Below, in pieces: positions 1-9,700 of a stretch of DNA of 64,000 bases. Below the pieces are notes generated by a model. That model did no database searches, was not told where the DNA came from, and saw only the letters and a list, made by a program, of their open reading frames with translations. The DNA comes from Rubinisphaera margarita (lineage in GTDB: Bacteria > Planctomycetota > Planctomycetia > Planctomycetales > Planctomycetaceae): the NCBI RefSeq assembly GCF_022267515.1, contig NZ_JAKFGB010000012.1, positions 62,001-126,000 on the forward strand, in the 5' to 3' direction. The translations under genes were made by a program, and so were the position numbers. Position 1 is the stretch's first letter. Every line of letters begins with the position of its first letter.

Positions 1-290
1 AACTGCGAACCGATGCCAATCAGAACCGGCAACGGACGACGCAGAGCCCGTCCGAAGTCGTGTGCGGTCAGCGTGGTTCCCATGCCGAACATAATCACCT
101 GCAGCAGCGGGACAATCAGCTTCGCCAGGTCGAAGCGTCCCCAATGGAGGAACGCCTCGGGAAAGACAAGAGCAGCCAGACACGCGACGGCGATCCAGAG
201 TCCGAACGCCAGTGGCCTGAGGCGGCGCAGGATCGTACACAGCACGGCAAACGCCACGCAGAGCCCCAGGGCAGTGGGCAAAACACTCAC
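1..290 (-). CDS. Bile acid:sodium symporter family protein, N-terminal part (cut by window edge)
   Basis: An open frame on the minus strand runs from a GTG at 290 off the left edge (96 codons seen). The translation is strongly hydrophobic, with two or three membrane segments (around residues 4-20, 28-44 and 55-72). It contains the stretch QVIMFGMGTTLTAHDF, which matches the start of the BASS (SBF) family of sodium-coupled organic anion transporters, where an MFxMGxxLTxxDF segment is typical. An in-frame TGA lies at 321-323, so the start is between there and 290; GTG 290 is the only usual start codon. The substrate cannot be told. The next gene on the same strand ends at 428, and the two are separated by 137 bases with no clear terminator. 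Confidence 0.72.
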   Translation of the reverse strand, partial: MSVLPTALGLCVAFAVLCTILRRLRPLAFGLWIAVACLAALVFPEAFLHWGRFDLAKLIVPLLQVIMFGMGTTLTAHDFGRALRRPLPVLIGIGSQ

Positions 291-427
291 AGCGACATGC
301 TTTCGATGAAGGATCAGTAATCAGGGAAGACTGATTCTAACGACCGCGAACGCTGCCGAGCAGGGAACCCGTTTCAAGTGACCATGCGGTTTACAGACTG
401 AGTCGCGAGCCCGCCTTGAAGAGGGGC

Positions 428-3400
428 TTACCTTTGGACCGGGCGGCCGCGGCGGCGAGTCGGTGGTGGAGGCGTTTCCCAGTCGACAGGACGAGGTTCG
501 AGGTCCGCTGAGAACGCGACCAGTGTCTCTGTCGGCGACCAGTCGACATCGAGCGTGCGAAATTCCTCCGGCAGCGTTTCGAGCAGCTCCAGCTCACCGG
601 GAGCATCGCGGCTGGCCCAAACGATTCGCGACTTTCGCAGCGCCGGGATGTGCATACTGAATAGTACCCGTCGGCTGTCGCGGGAGAATGTGAAGTCGGC
701 GTTTGTTTCTTTCTCATCGGAATGCAGCACCTCAAGGCGGCTCCCCGGTGTGATATCGCAGGCGGCAACTTCGTACAGCCGGTTTGCTGAGGTTCGGGCT
801 TTGAAAGCAATCGTCTGATTATCGTGCGACCAGCCGTGATTCCAGTAGATGTAACTGTATCGCTGCGCATCGGCTCCCGACAGCAGTTCCCGGGTTTTCC
901 CGGTCGACACGTCCCGGAGAGTAATGTTCCCCGAGCTGCCGTAGGAAATTGTTTTTCCGTCGGGCGACCACTGGGCTCCCCAGCCGCTTCTGTCGAGCGT
1001 TTCTCTCCGTCCACTTTCGATGTCGATGAGCACAATTCCGCTGCCGGAAACGCTGCAGACGAGCTGTTTGCGATCGGGAGACAAACTCGGCATGCTGCCC
1101 GGACCGAGGTCCCTGAGGCCGGTACCATCGAGATTGACCAGAAACAGATGGGAGTTACTCACGGAACCGCCCGAGGCGTCAAAAGCGATGGATTGACCGT
1201 CCGCGGTAAACTCTGCCGAACCCATATGCGTGAACCCTTCAGGGGTGGACGTGATCGTTCGCGTCTCACCGGTTTCCGGGTTCATGGCCATCATGATCCG
1301 TTGTGGAGCCGTGTCGAACGGGAGACTTTTCAACGCCTCGCCTCGCAGTTCCAGGCGTTCCCAGCAGACTTCACAACTGCTCACGCCGCTGGCGATACTA
1401 CGCAGCTCGATCCCCTGAGCCTTGATCGGCGCATCCGTGGCTTCACGAACTTCAAGCAGCTGAAAATCTTCCGAGTCTTTGGCCGCTATCAGGAAGTAGA
1501 CGTTCTTGCCTCGCCGGGCGATTCGCAGCCGACCGGACGTCCCTTCGCTCGGCCAATGGTTCTCTCGGAAAAGTCGCTTTGGGGATTCTTCGGGCCATGT
1601 GGAAACGGATGCTCGCACCTGATGATGGCCCTGATCATTGAGAATGCGAACGACGCGCACCAGATGCTGGATCGGATCGTCGGCCTGCAGCGATGCGTAA
1701 ATAAATGTCTGCTTGTCCCCGCTCATTTCCAGGCCGGAGAAGTCGGCGATCAGATCGAAATCCCCTTCGAGCCCGAACGAAAAACGCAAACAGGGCGACT
1801 GCCAGCTCCCATCCGACGTCTGCGTGAGGATCAGGCCATCGGCGTTCATGCGAAGGTTGGTCGGTTGAGTCGGAGTGAACAGCTTCACGTAATCCTCGCC
1901 CAGCCCCTGCTGGATGAATTCGTAAACGAAGACGTCTTCGAACTGCTCGAACTGTTCATCCAGTTCCTGGACTTCGGCGTCGGCCATTCGCTGGTCTTTC
2001 GGCTCCGGAACCTCTTGCGGCCAGTCGCCGTGCATTTCCACGTTGCGTACTCGAACGGCGGTTTCGTCGCCGAAATGGAACAGTCCGAACGGAAAGAACT
2101 TTGCTTCCGGCAGTGGAGCCGTGGCCACTTCGCTTCCATTGATCGTGAGGACGGCTGCGTCGTCTGTCAGCGTAAGACGGGCGTGATTCCACGTGCCGCT
2201 CTGTAGCGGGACTGGAGTCTCGGAGATCGTCCGTCGATTGTCCGGCCGAACAGCTGTCGGGTCGTAACGGGCATCGGTCAGCCAGTGCAGGTGGGTGCCT
2301 TCGGGGGCGGTCAACAGGCACATTCGGTCAAGGACCGGATGAACGTGGAACGCTCCCGCTTCATACCAGAATTCGTACTCGACAGAAAAGCCTCGTTCGA
2401 GTGGCCGATGATATCGCAGCAGGCTTTCGTCCTGCATGCCGACGAGATGGTTCTTCCTGCGAGCATGTAGTTCCTGAAGTCCATCTTCCGGGTTAAGAAC
2501 ATACGACCAGTCTTCATGTCTCCAGGCGATATCTTCCTCGTAGTAGTGCAACCAGCCTGACAGGGCACTGTCGGTAATCATCGGCACCGACGAGGGGACG
2601 GAGCCAGACGTTGTGATGAGAACGTTGCGAAACTCGCCGGCGTTCCGCCACCAGCTGCGAAAGCCGATCCACGGATCATGAGGCTGCTCCAGCTGCCTGA
2701 CATCGACGACCCGTTCGTTGAATGAAATCGTGCTTCGTCCGTCTTCGACTGTCATTCGGAAGCGATTCCAAGGCGAATTGAACTTGGAGAAAGGGGGATC
2801 CAGAATCGTTGTCGTCGATCCACCTCGAAAGCTGCCGGTGATGAGCTTGTGGATATCTCCGCTGGGAGCGATGGTCTGAGTCGAAGCGAACAGGTCCGTG
2901 GTGCCATACGCGCGAAGTTCGCCGGTTACTGTGAAATTCCTCTGCAGGGGGATTGCATGGAACAGATAGTCCTCCTGATGGCCACCGACATGCTGCAGCG
3001 TATTCGGATCCTCAGGATCAATCTGCCACTTCGCGTGCGGCGTCCCCGCTCCTCGTGTTCCCGATCGGGCTCTCACGACCGGAACCCAGTGTTCCAGAGC
3101 CGTTGAGGCGACCGTCTCCGTGACCGCTGGATGTGTCATCCGCTGATAGTCGTGCCGCCAGTTGTAGATCTGGGCGAGGACTTCGTCGTGTCCCGCCGGC
3201 TGTCGCCGATTTGTCCTCTGCTCGTAGACAAGCATCAGCAGGTCCCGCAAATGATTTTGGGGACGCTGTTCGGCATTCTCTGGTGTCGGTGCCAGTTTCG
3301 GGTCATTCAGCCAATAGTGAATAAGCAGAAGTTCCGAAGCCATCTCCTGTGGAGTTTGCGGTTCGGCTTTCATGGTCGTCTGATAGAATTCATCGATCAG

Positions 3401-5929
3401 TGCCGCGGCTCGACTGGCATCCCCCTGTTTCCAGACAACGAGCGACTCCAGCGCCAGGAGATCGCGAGCTGCGACGCCGGTCGTCTGGTTCTTAAGCTGC
3501 TGCAAGAGTTTCTCGAGGTCTTCGAGTCGATTCTGTTCCGTTGCCAGATCAAGCAGATCCGCGGCGACGCTTTGGAATTCACCTCCAGCCGGGTCGTCGA
3601 AATACTCCGGGGAGACCTCGAGAGCCAGAGGAGATGGATCGGTCGGCGAAAGCCAGGTTCCCAGTCGAATCACATCGCCAGGGGTCTCGGGGATCACCCA
3701 GCTGGTCAGGGCGTCGAATCGTTCCGATTCATCCAGATCCATCACGCGGCGCCGCACGGCAGGCCCGTTCTCGCTCACCAGATCGGTAGAGGTCTGCTGT
3801 CTGAGGTCCGATACCGCGGTCGGTTCCTGGGGCGAGAGCGTGAAGCATTCAGCGGGAATCTGTTCCGGCCAGTCGCCGCTCAGGACAATGTCTTTGATCC
3901 GAGGCGCTGATGAGTGGGACGTACGATACAGCCCGAAGTGCTTCATGCCGGTGAAATCGATCGGACGGGTATAAATCAGAGTGCCGTTGAGTTCGAGCTC
4001 CAGTTTCTCCTTCACCACTGCGAGCGAAACATCGTTCCAGTCGTTTTCTTTCAGTGGCAATGGACGGGGCCCACGGCGGTTGAGTGGTTCCATCGTCGCG
4101 TTATCAGGGGTGAGACCGGTCCAGTCGAATGCACCATCGGTAATCCAATGGATGCGAACGCCGGTGGGTTCAATCAGCAGCGCGAGTCGTCCGAGTGCCG
4201 GGTGAACTGAGACGTCTTCTTTGTCGACGTCTTCTTTGTCGACGTCTTCTTTGTCATGGAAAAACTGATAGCGAACCCGCTCTCCTTCGAGCAACGGCCG
4301 CATATGGTGCAGCAAACTCTGTCGGACTGGCGTCCCCTCATCGACACGAGCGGTCAATTCGCCGTTTTCAATAGACCAGTCGGCAGGAGCGGCTTCCTGC
4401 TCCGGCTGTTGGGGAGGCAGTTCGGGAGCCAGCGAGATTTGAGCGGGCGGTAGATGTTCGTGATAGAAATAGGCTTCCCAGCCGCGAAGCTGAGCGGACT
4501 CTGAATCGAACAGAGTCACTTCACGGGGAATGGTCAGCTCGCCATCGAACTTCAGATTTTTGAAGACAGGACGCCGTGGACCAAGGCTCCATAATCCGAG
4601 CCACGGACTCTGACCGGCTGCGTTGTCGGCCCAGACGGGATGACCATTGAACACGTACTGGGTGAGCCCTCCGTTACTTCGAATTCCGACGCGGGAGAAA
4701 GTGGCGTTCGAGGAGGAGACGCGAAACGGACAGCTTCGCTTCAGCCGGAACTGATCATTGCTTCCATAGACAATCGCCTCGAAAGCTCCTCCTTCGCCGA
4801 AATAATGCAGTCCGCCATAGAACAGTCCGCCATCGGTCGCTTCGGAGCCGCCGAAAAGGGTCTCGCAACTCAGCTCAAAGTTGCCGGCGACGGGATACTT
4901 CAGCATCAGGACATCGTTCGTGCCGCCGTGGAGATGCAGCAGATGCCGCTCTGCGCCCCGCCAGTCCGCAGCGGGAAGACCGGATGCGCTGCTGACATGA
5001 TCGAGACCAGTGACGCTGATCCAGTGGGGAGGCAGCCCCGTGTTGGCGGCTGAAGATTCGTTTCCCTGTTGAGCTTCAAGAGAGGTGGCATAAGCCAGAC
5101 GCGTCCATTGACGCAGCATGCGTCCGTCGCGGCCATGAGTTGCCTCGGCCATCCGACGACTCAGATCGACGGCGAATGCACGGAGAGATTCCTGCTCCAT
5201 GGCGGCTGCGACGAAGGTGAAGAGCATCGGATCCAGAGCCAGCGGTTCCTCCACGGGCTTCTGGTGAGTCGCCAGACGGAGGTCCGTCTCTTCCCGCAGC
5301 TCAGAAAGTACGGCTGCGGCATCGAATCGTCCACTGGCGATGTCGCAGACAAGCCGGAGAGCTCGCGCGTTGGCGATTTTCTTCTTTTCGAGTTCGGCCA
5401 GGTCGAATGTCAGTGACCGCAACAGTCCTTCATCGCGTGCCTGACGAGCCAGTTCCCAGCCGGAAGAGAAGAGACCGGGGATTCCTCCCGCGGCAGCAAG
5501 AGGAAAGGAACTGTCACGCGGCCGTTCCCCCAATGTGCGGGCAAACTCTCGCGGCGGACGAACATGAGGCACAAAAATGGCCCAATGACGGACGCCACCT
5601 TCTTCAGCGTTGGACAGGGTCCACTTTCGCAGAACTTCAACCTGCTCGACGGCATCGAGTTGCTGCAGTTCGCGATAGAAGGCTCCGGTTAAGGCCGAGC
5701 GGCCATCAGCAATTTGAACATGAAGCAGGGGATCGGCATCGACCAGCGAGCCGAACCCCGACCAGGCGTCTTCCCACTGATCGGCGTAAACATGAGCCCA
5801 AACTGCGGACGGTTCTGCGGCCCGGGTTGCTTCAGCAGCCGTCAAAGCGAAGGCCAGCGAAAGACCCAGGCAGGTCAACGTACGTTTGAAGGAGTTCTGC
5901 AAGAAAAGACCGTCTCGAGCAGATCGCAT
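428..5929 (-). CDS. Giant secreted DUF1583-type protein with C-terminal TolB-like beta-propeller
   Basis: 1833 residues with a Sec signal peptide (about residues 1-40, ending near ATRAAEP). The frame is open up to 6178, but ATG 5929 is preferred because GGAG lies eight bases upstream and the signal peptide follows directly. The middle holds two related concanavalin-like/DUF1583 modules, about residues 300-780 and 945-1290. They share the pattern SLLxxxRPLxxG, a YxFxY/H strand, VHPxLxR and a closing GDWPxxxP. Residues about 1530-1833 contain SPDxKxL and WSPDGKTISYGS blades of a TolB/PD40 beta-propeller. The paralogue at 25530-28613 has the same module. The exact role is unknown; an extracellular or periplasmic sugar- or protein-binding role is an inference. 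Residues 559-573 are a perfect threefold DKEDV repeat absent from the other modules. Confidence 0.85.
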   Translation of the reverse strand: MRSARDGLFLQNSFKRTLTCLGLSLAFALTAAEATRAAEPSAVWAHVYADQWEDAWSGFGSLVDADPLLHVQIADGRSALTGAFYRELQQLDAVEQVEVLRKWTLSNAEEGGVRHWAIFVPHVRPPREFARTLGERPRDSSFPLAAAGGIPGLFSSGWELARQARDEGLLRSLTFDLAELEKKKIANARALRLVCDIASGRFDAAAVLSELREETDLRLATHQKPVEEPLALDPMLFTFVAAAMEQESLRAFAVDLSRRMAEATHGRDGRMLRQWTRLAYATSLEAQQGNESSAANTGLPPHWISVTGLDHVSSASGLPAADWRGAERHLLHLHGGTNDVLMLKYPVAGNFELSCETLFGGSEATDGGLFYGGLHYFGEGGAFEAIVYGSNDQFRLKRSCPFRVSSSNATFSRVGIRSNGGLTQYVFNGHPVWADNAAGQSPWLGLWSLGPRRPVFKNLKFDGELTIPREVTLFDSESAQLRGWEAYFYHEHLPPAQISLAPELPPQQPEQEAAPADWSIENGELTARVDEGTPVRQSLLHHMRPLLEGERVRYQFFHDKEDVDKEDVDKEDVSVHPALGRLALLIEPTGVRIHWITDGAFDWTGLTPDNATMEPLNRRGPRPLPLKENDWNDVSLAVVKEKLELELNGTLIYTRPIDFTGMKHFGLYRTSHSSAPRIKDIVLSGDWPEQIPAECFTLSPQEPTAVSDLRQQTSTDLVSENGPAVRRRVMDLDESERFDALTSWVIPETPGDVIRLGTWLSPTDPSPLALEVSPEYFDDPAGGEFQSVAADLLDLATEQNRLEDLEKLLQQLKNQTTGVAARDLLALESLVVWKQGDASRAAALIDEFYQTTMKAEPQTPQEMASELLLIHYWLNDPKLAPTPENAEQRPQNHLRDLLMLVYEQRTNRRQPAGHDEVLAQIYNWRHDYQRMTHPAVTETVASTALEHWVPVVRARSGTRGAGTPHAKWQIDPEDPNTLQHVGGHQEDYLFHAIPLQRNFTVTGELRAYGTTDLFASTQTIAPSGDIHKLITGSFRGGSTTTILDPPFSKFNSPWNRFRMTVEDGRSTISFNERVVDVRQLEQPHDPWIGFRSWWRNAGEFRNVLITTSGSVPSSVPMITDSALSGWLHYYEEDIAWRHEDWSYVLNPEDGLQELHARRKNHLVGMQDESLLRYHRPLERGFSVEYEFWYEAGAFHVHPVLDRMCLLTAPEGTHLHWLTDARYDPTAVRPDNRRTISETPVPLQSGTWNHARLTLTDDAAVLTINGSEVATAPLPEAKFFPFGLFHFGDETAVRVRNVEMHGDWPQEVPEPKDQRMADAEVQELDEQFEQFEDVFVYEFIQQGLGEDYVKLFTPTQPTNLRMNADGLILTQTSDGSWQSPCLRFSFGLEGDFDLIADFSGLEMSGDKQTFIYASLQADDPIQHLVRVVRILNDQGHHQVRASVSTWPEESPKRLFRENHWPSEGTSGRLRIARRGKNVYFLIAAKDSEDFQLLEVREATDAPIKAQGIELRSIASGVSSCEVCWERLELRGEALKSLPFDTAPQRIMMAMNPETGETRTITSTPEGFTHMGSAEFTADGQSIAFDASGGSVSNSHLFLVNLDGTGLRDLGPGSMPSLSPDRKQLVCSVSGSGIVLIDIESGRRETLDRSGWGAQWSPDGKTISYGSSGNITLRDVSTGKTRELLSGADAQRYSYIYWNHGWSHDNQTIAFKARTSANRLYEVAACDITPGSRLEVLHSDEKETNADFTFSRDSRRVLFSMHIPALRKSRIVWASRDAPGELELLETLPEEFRTLDVDWSPTETLVAFSADLEPRPVDWETPPPPTRRRGRPVQR
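4211..4255 (-). repeat. Three perfect 15-bp tandem repeats inside the DUF1583 gene
   Basis: The unit GACGTCTTCTTTGTC on the plus strand occurs at 4211-4225, 4226-4240 and 4241-4255 without a mismatch. On the coding strand each unit encodes DKEDV in frame. In the other copies of this module the FFH/FxY strand leads directly to VHP, so two of the three units look like added copies. Repeat number could vary by slippage without breaking the frame. Confidence 0.95.
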
Positions 5930-6225
5930 GAATATCTCCGGCAGTGGTAAGACAGGATGGGGAGAGGAGCCTGGGCGCGTACGATCATCCCAGACCGATA
6001 CCTGTTTGTCGAATTCACCGGAACATTCATGCGGCAAATCTCTGCCGGGTGCGGAGATTCCCTGGAATTTCGAAAAGTTCCCGGATTCCGGTTCACGTTT
6101 TGTTTTTTCAAAGAAAATTTTCACTTTGGACAGGAACCGAGCATGATATCCATTGATGGACCGACAATAAGTCATCACCAGACGTTCATCGCCGGCTTGA
6201 TCCCCGGCACGAATCGAGGCCCGTC
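5930..6225. promoter_or_regulatory. Divergent promoter region between the DUF1583 gene and the sigma-factor cluster
   Basis: These 296 bases separate two divergently transcribed genes and must hold both promoters. The ribosome site of the leftward gene (GGAG, about 5937-5940 read on the minus strand) is visible. A GGAACC at 6132-6137 resembles the -35 of many ECF promoters, but no convincing partner -10 follows at the right distance. No clear sigma-70 pair was found. Confidence 0.4.
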
Positions 6226-6921
6226 TTGAACAATTCCGACTTCATCCAGGCACTCAAGAATCGAGAGCAGGAAGCCGTTCACTACTTGAGTGACAGCTTC
6301 CTGCCGGCGGTCTGGCGTCTGGCGTATCTGCAGTCGAACGGGAATTCTCATCTGGCCGAGGACGTCGCCAGCGATGCGGTGATGGAGCTGGTGAAAGCGG
6401 TCGAAGGAGGGACCGAAATCGAAAACCCGGTTGCCTGGATGCGAACGGTCGTTCGCAACAAGGTGGCCGATCACATGAGAGCCGCCAAGAGAGTGCGGCA
6501 TCTGATGGACAAGGTTCAGCACGAGTCCCCATGTGTTTCGGAGCCGGAGGGAGAGCAGATGCAGTTGCAGCTCGAACGACAGTCCGAAGTGAGGCAGGCA
6601 ATGAGCAGATTGCCGGAGCACTACCAGCTTGCTCTGGAGTGGAAGTACATCGACCACAAAAGCCTCGACGAGATCGCTGAGCGGTTGGGATCGTCCAGAA
6701 AGAGTGTGGAATCGATTCTGTTCCGGGCCCGCAGGGATTTAAGAGATGCCGTGCAGGGGCTGGAGAAGCAGCAGGAACAGGAAGTCGTCCGACGTAAGGT
6801 CGCGGGAGAGGATGGGGAATCGCCTGGAGAGTCCCCCTGCATGCTCGATGAGGAACATGCAGGGGAATCTTATCGCGAGAGACCGTCTTGTGAGGAAGCG
6901 GAAGTCGGGCCAGGGAAATGA
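6226..6921 (+). CDS. ECF-type sigma-70 family RNA polymerase sigma factor
   Basis: 231 residues starting at a TTG (no in-frame ATG lies nearby upstream, and no good Shine-Dalgarno site is seen, so the start is uncertain). Region 2 covers about residues 8-90, with the usual LAEDVASDAVMEL helix and a PVAWMRTVVRNKVADHMR segment. Region 4 covers about 120-172, with LPEHYQLALEWKYIDHKSLD followed by EIAERLGSSRKSVESILFRAR, a sigma-4 helix-turn-helix. About 55 extra charged residues follow region 4 and have no match to the core domains; a 10-bp inverted repeat lies under them. The gene heads a long same-strand cluster, and the next protein has an anti-sigma-like N-terminus. A role in driving that cluster is inferred from position. 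Confidence 0.88.
   Translation: MNNSDFIQALKNREQEAVHYLSDSFLPAVWRLAYLQSNGNSHLAEDVASDAVMELVKAVEGGTEIENPVAWMRTVVRNKVADHMRAAKRVRHLMDKVQHESPCVSEPEGEQMQLQLERQSEVRQAMSRLPEHYQLALEWKYIDHKSLDEIAERLGSSRKSVESILFRARRDLRDAVQGLEKQQEQEVVRRKVAGEDGESPGESPCMLDEEHAGESYRERPSCEEAEVGPGK
6834..6865 (+). repeat. 10-bp perfect inverted repeat in the 3' end of the sigma gene
   Basis: CCCCTGCATG at 6834-6843 pairs with CATGCAGGGG at 6856-6865 across a 12-base loop. It lies inside the coding sequence for the poorly conserved C-terminal tail. No T-run follows, so it is not a standard terminator. Confidence 0.7.
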
Positions 6922-7021
6922 ATCAAAGGGTCGTGGATCGAAAATCGGAACATGATGTCGCCAGTGATCGGTGGGCCAGGCAGCTCGAAGGTCACGTTTC
7001 GGAGATGGTTTTCAGCTAATT

Positions 7022-9652
7022 ATGGCCAGCGAATTTGAACATCCCGAGATTCCCGAAGACGACGCGAAGTCGCTGACGATGAACGTCCGGCCTGACGCGA
7101 ACGGGAAGGTGGCGGTTCTTCCGGCGTCTGAAGCCGAAGAACGCGAGTTCGAACAACTACTCTCCGGAGCTCTGACTGTTCCGCCGGTACCGCGAACTCT
7201 GCTCAAGCGGCTCGATAGAGAGATTGCAGCCGAATGGGGTGTTTCTCCTGAACTCGTGACGCGAAATCAGGGACTGGCCGGTCGGGCGATGTCCCGTCTG
7301 CGTCGCGTCTCGGTGATGTCGGTGAGCGTGGCGGCTCTGCTGGTCATGATCGGGTTCTCGATGTTGATGGAGAATCCGCAATGCCGCGCCTGGGCCGGGC
7401 TCGTTTCCCGCATGATGTCCCAGGGAATCGTGGAACTGCGATCTGCTGAATCCGTCCGCTGGCTCAATCTGCAGGCCGGCATTGTGGGGCAGGAAGAGCC
7501 GGGGCTCTCCACGCTGGTGGATGTCGATCGGAAAGTCGTGACCGTCTGGCAGACTGGTGTCGGCCACAGCGTGATCCGACAGGACTCACTCCCCGGATCT
7601 GGCCTGAGTCGTGAAGCTTTGCTGGTCGGTTTTCTTTCCGGCGCCGAGGACTGGCGACAGTTTGCAGCCGAGAATCAGAATCTGCGGGCCGTTGAAGAGC
7701 AGTGGATCGCCCGAGCCGAGGGGGGGGGCGGTCAGCTCTCGGTGCAGTTTGCCGGCGAACGCTCCCACGCGTTGAAGCTGAATCTGACCATGCCCGAGCC
7801 GTCCGCATTGCCACTTGCGAGCGAGTTGATCGACAACACGAGAAGTACGCCAGAATCGGCTCTGTTGTCCTATGCCTCCGAATCGAAGTCTGTTCTCAGA
7901 CGACTGGTGGAGCAGGGGACGACGGAACACGAAGAGATCCGAACCGCACTTCAGAACGAAGCTCCTGTGGCGACATCGGACCCCGGTGAGAATTCGACCG
8001 TCGCTCAACACGATGCCGTCCCAGGGATGAAGAACGGACTTCAGATTGCAGCTGTGCCCGATGGAATTCGCAATGCTCCCGGCACGCTGGTCGCCGCCCG
8101 GGCGCTTGTCAGCGATCCCCCGGCTCAGTGGCCAGCCGTCCGGAAAGTTCCCGCTGCCCCGATTTCAGTGGAAGTCGAGAAGCTGAACCGATTGATGGCC
8201 GAGCTCTGGAGAACGAACAATGTCGCTCCGGTGAGAGCAGCGACCGATGACGAGATGCTGCGACGTACCTATCTCGACCTCGCAGGCCGAATTCCGACCG
8301 TGGCCGAAGTTCGTGACTTCCTCAATGATCAGAGTCCGAATCGCTACGAGCGGCTCATCAATCGACTGCTCGACAGTCCCGATCATGCATCGCATCTGGC
8401 AGCTGTATGGCGATCGTTTCTGATTCCAGAAGGCGTCGACCTGTCGGTCTTCGGCGGGGTGGCTGCGTTCGATCGCTGGCTGGCCGAAGAGTTCGAAGCG
8501 AACAAGCCGTATAACGAAGTCGTCAGCGATCTCCTGCTGGCTGAAGGGCGGTTGTCGCGCTCTGGTCCACTGCTGTTTTACTCCGCTGTAAAGCTGAATC
8601 CCGAAGAACTCGCCGCACGAACATCGCGAGTGTTCCTGGGTATGCGTCTCGAATGTGCTCAATGCCACGATCATCCGTTCGAGCCATGGACGCAGAAAGA
8701 CTTCTGGGGCATGGCGGCCTTCTTCGCTCAGATTTCCCGTCCCAAGGGAGAGCTCGAAGCAGTCTCGACCGTCATGCGGGTCAGCGATATCGATCGGGGG
8801 GAAGTGATGATTCCCGAGTTCGATCTGGTCGTAAAGCCTCACTACCTCGGCGAGCGAACTCCGGCTACTTCAGAAGGAACGAAGTCGCGTCGCCAGCTGC
8901 TGGTTGACTGGCTGGCCAACGCCGAGAACCCATATTTCGCCCGGGCAACTGTGAATCGCGTGTGGGGGCATCTGTTCGGCCGGGGAATTGTCGATCCGAT
9001 CGACGATTTCGGTACGCAGCATAAACCCCTTTCGCCGGAACTTCTCGAGCAGCTGGCGGAACGGTTCGTCGCGACGAACTTCGATTTGCGAGATCTCGTG
9101 CGAACGATTGTCCTCTCGCGTCCCTATCGGCTGACGAGTGGAGCCGACGAGGTGAACGAGACGCGGCAGCAGTGGTTTGCTCAGATGACCGTGAAAACGC
9201 TGACAGCCGCCCAGATGTACGACTGCATCAGTGTGGCGACCATGCTGGAGAACAACGTTCCCGGCAGTGCCCGGGTGTTGACGACCAACCGCATCGGTAA
9301 TAACGAACGGGATCAGTTCATTCAGGAATTCCACACGCCCGCCGGTCAGCAGACCGACTATCACGCCGGGATTCCGCAGGCGTTGACTCTGATGAACGGC
9401 GGCTTGATTGACGGGGCCACCGGGCTGGCCCGCAGTGGTTTGCTCAGTTCTCTGGAAGCTCCGTTTTTCAGCGATCAGGAACGTCTGGAGATTCTGTTTC
9501 TGGCGACGTTGTCGCGGCTGCCGCGAGATGATGAACGGCTCGTCTTCGGCGAATACATTCGTCCGGAGTTGTCGGACGAGGAGAAACGCGAGAACTTCGC
9601 CGACCTGTTGTGGGCTCTGCTCAACAGTGCGGAATTCACGATGAATCACTGA
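7022..9652 (+). CDS. Membrane-anchored DUF1549/DUF1553 protein with anti-sigma-like N-terminus
   Basis: 876 residues from ATG 7022 (the frame extends to a GTG at 6971 without a ribosome site; GGAG at 7001 is rather far from 7022). Residues 1-95 are soluble, acidic and predicted cytoplasmic; 96-116 form one transmembrane helix (VAALLVMIGFSMLM). About 117-370 form an exported linker domain. Residues 380-580 are DUF1549, with the signatures YLDLAGRIPT and CAQCHDHPFEPW, the latter a CxxCH haem-like motif. Residues about 615-876 are DUF1553, with ARATVNRVWGHLFGRG. DUF1549/1553 proteins are usually plain exported proteins. Here the N-terminal layout of cytoplasmic part, TM helix and exported part, directly behind an ECF sigma gene, resembles an anti-sigma factor. 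That regulatory role is inference. The DUF1501 partner follows 48 bases on, as is usual. Confidence 0.86.
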   Translation: MASEFEHPEIPEDDAKSLTMNVRPDANGKVAVLPASEAEEREFEQLLSGALTVPPVPRTLLKRLDREIAAEWGVSPELVTRNQGLAGRAMSRLRRVSVMSVSVAALLVMIGFSMLMENPQCRAWAGLVSRMMSQGIVELRSAESVRWLNLQAGIVGQEEPGLSTLVDVDRKVVTVWQTGVGHSVIRQDSLPGSGLSREALLVGFLSGAEDWRQFAAENQNLRAVEEQWIARAEGGGGQLSVQFAGERSHALKLNLTMPEPSALPLASELIDNTRSTPESALLSYASESKSVLRRLVEQGTTEHEEIRTALQNEAPVATSDPGENSTVAQHDAVPGMKNGLQIAAVPDGIRNAPGTLVAARALVSDPPAQWPAVRKVPAAPISVEVEKLNRLMAELWRTNNVAPVRAATDDEMLRRTYLDLAGRIPTVAEVRDFLNDQSPNRYERLINRLLDSPDHASHLAAVWRSFLIPEGVDLSVFGGVAAFDRWLAEEFEANKPYNEVVSDLLLAEGRLSRSGPLLFYSAVKLNPEELAARTSRVFLGMRLECAQCHDHPFEPWTQKDFWGMAAFFAQISRPKGELEAVSTVMRVSDIDRGEVMIPEFDLVVKPHYLGERTPATSEGTKSRRQLLVDWLANAENPYFARATVNRVWGHLFGRGIVDPIDDFGTQHKPLSPELLEQLAERFVATNFDLRDLVRTIVLSRPYRLTSGADEVNETRQQWFAQMTVKTLTAAQMYDCISVATMLENNVPGSARVLTTNRIGNNERDQFIQEFHTPAGQQTDYHAGIPQALTLMNGGLIDGATGLARSGLLSSLEAPFFSDQERLEILFLATLSRLPRDDERLVFGEYIRPELSDEEKRENFADLLWALLNSAEFTMNH

Positions 9653-9700
9653 GAATAACCGGTCGCGGAAAACGTTGTCACTTACTTTGGGAAGCGAGTC

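Noticed and set aside
824..2206. Long plus-strand frame of 460 codons
   Set aside because: It lies opposite the DUF1583/TolB giant, whose translation has clear domains. The plus-strand product has no recognisable motif.
6132..6137. GGAACC as an ECF -35 for the sigma cluster
   Set aside because: No matching -10 lies 16-17 bases downstream, and a six-base motif is expected by chance.
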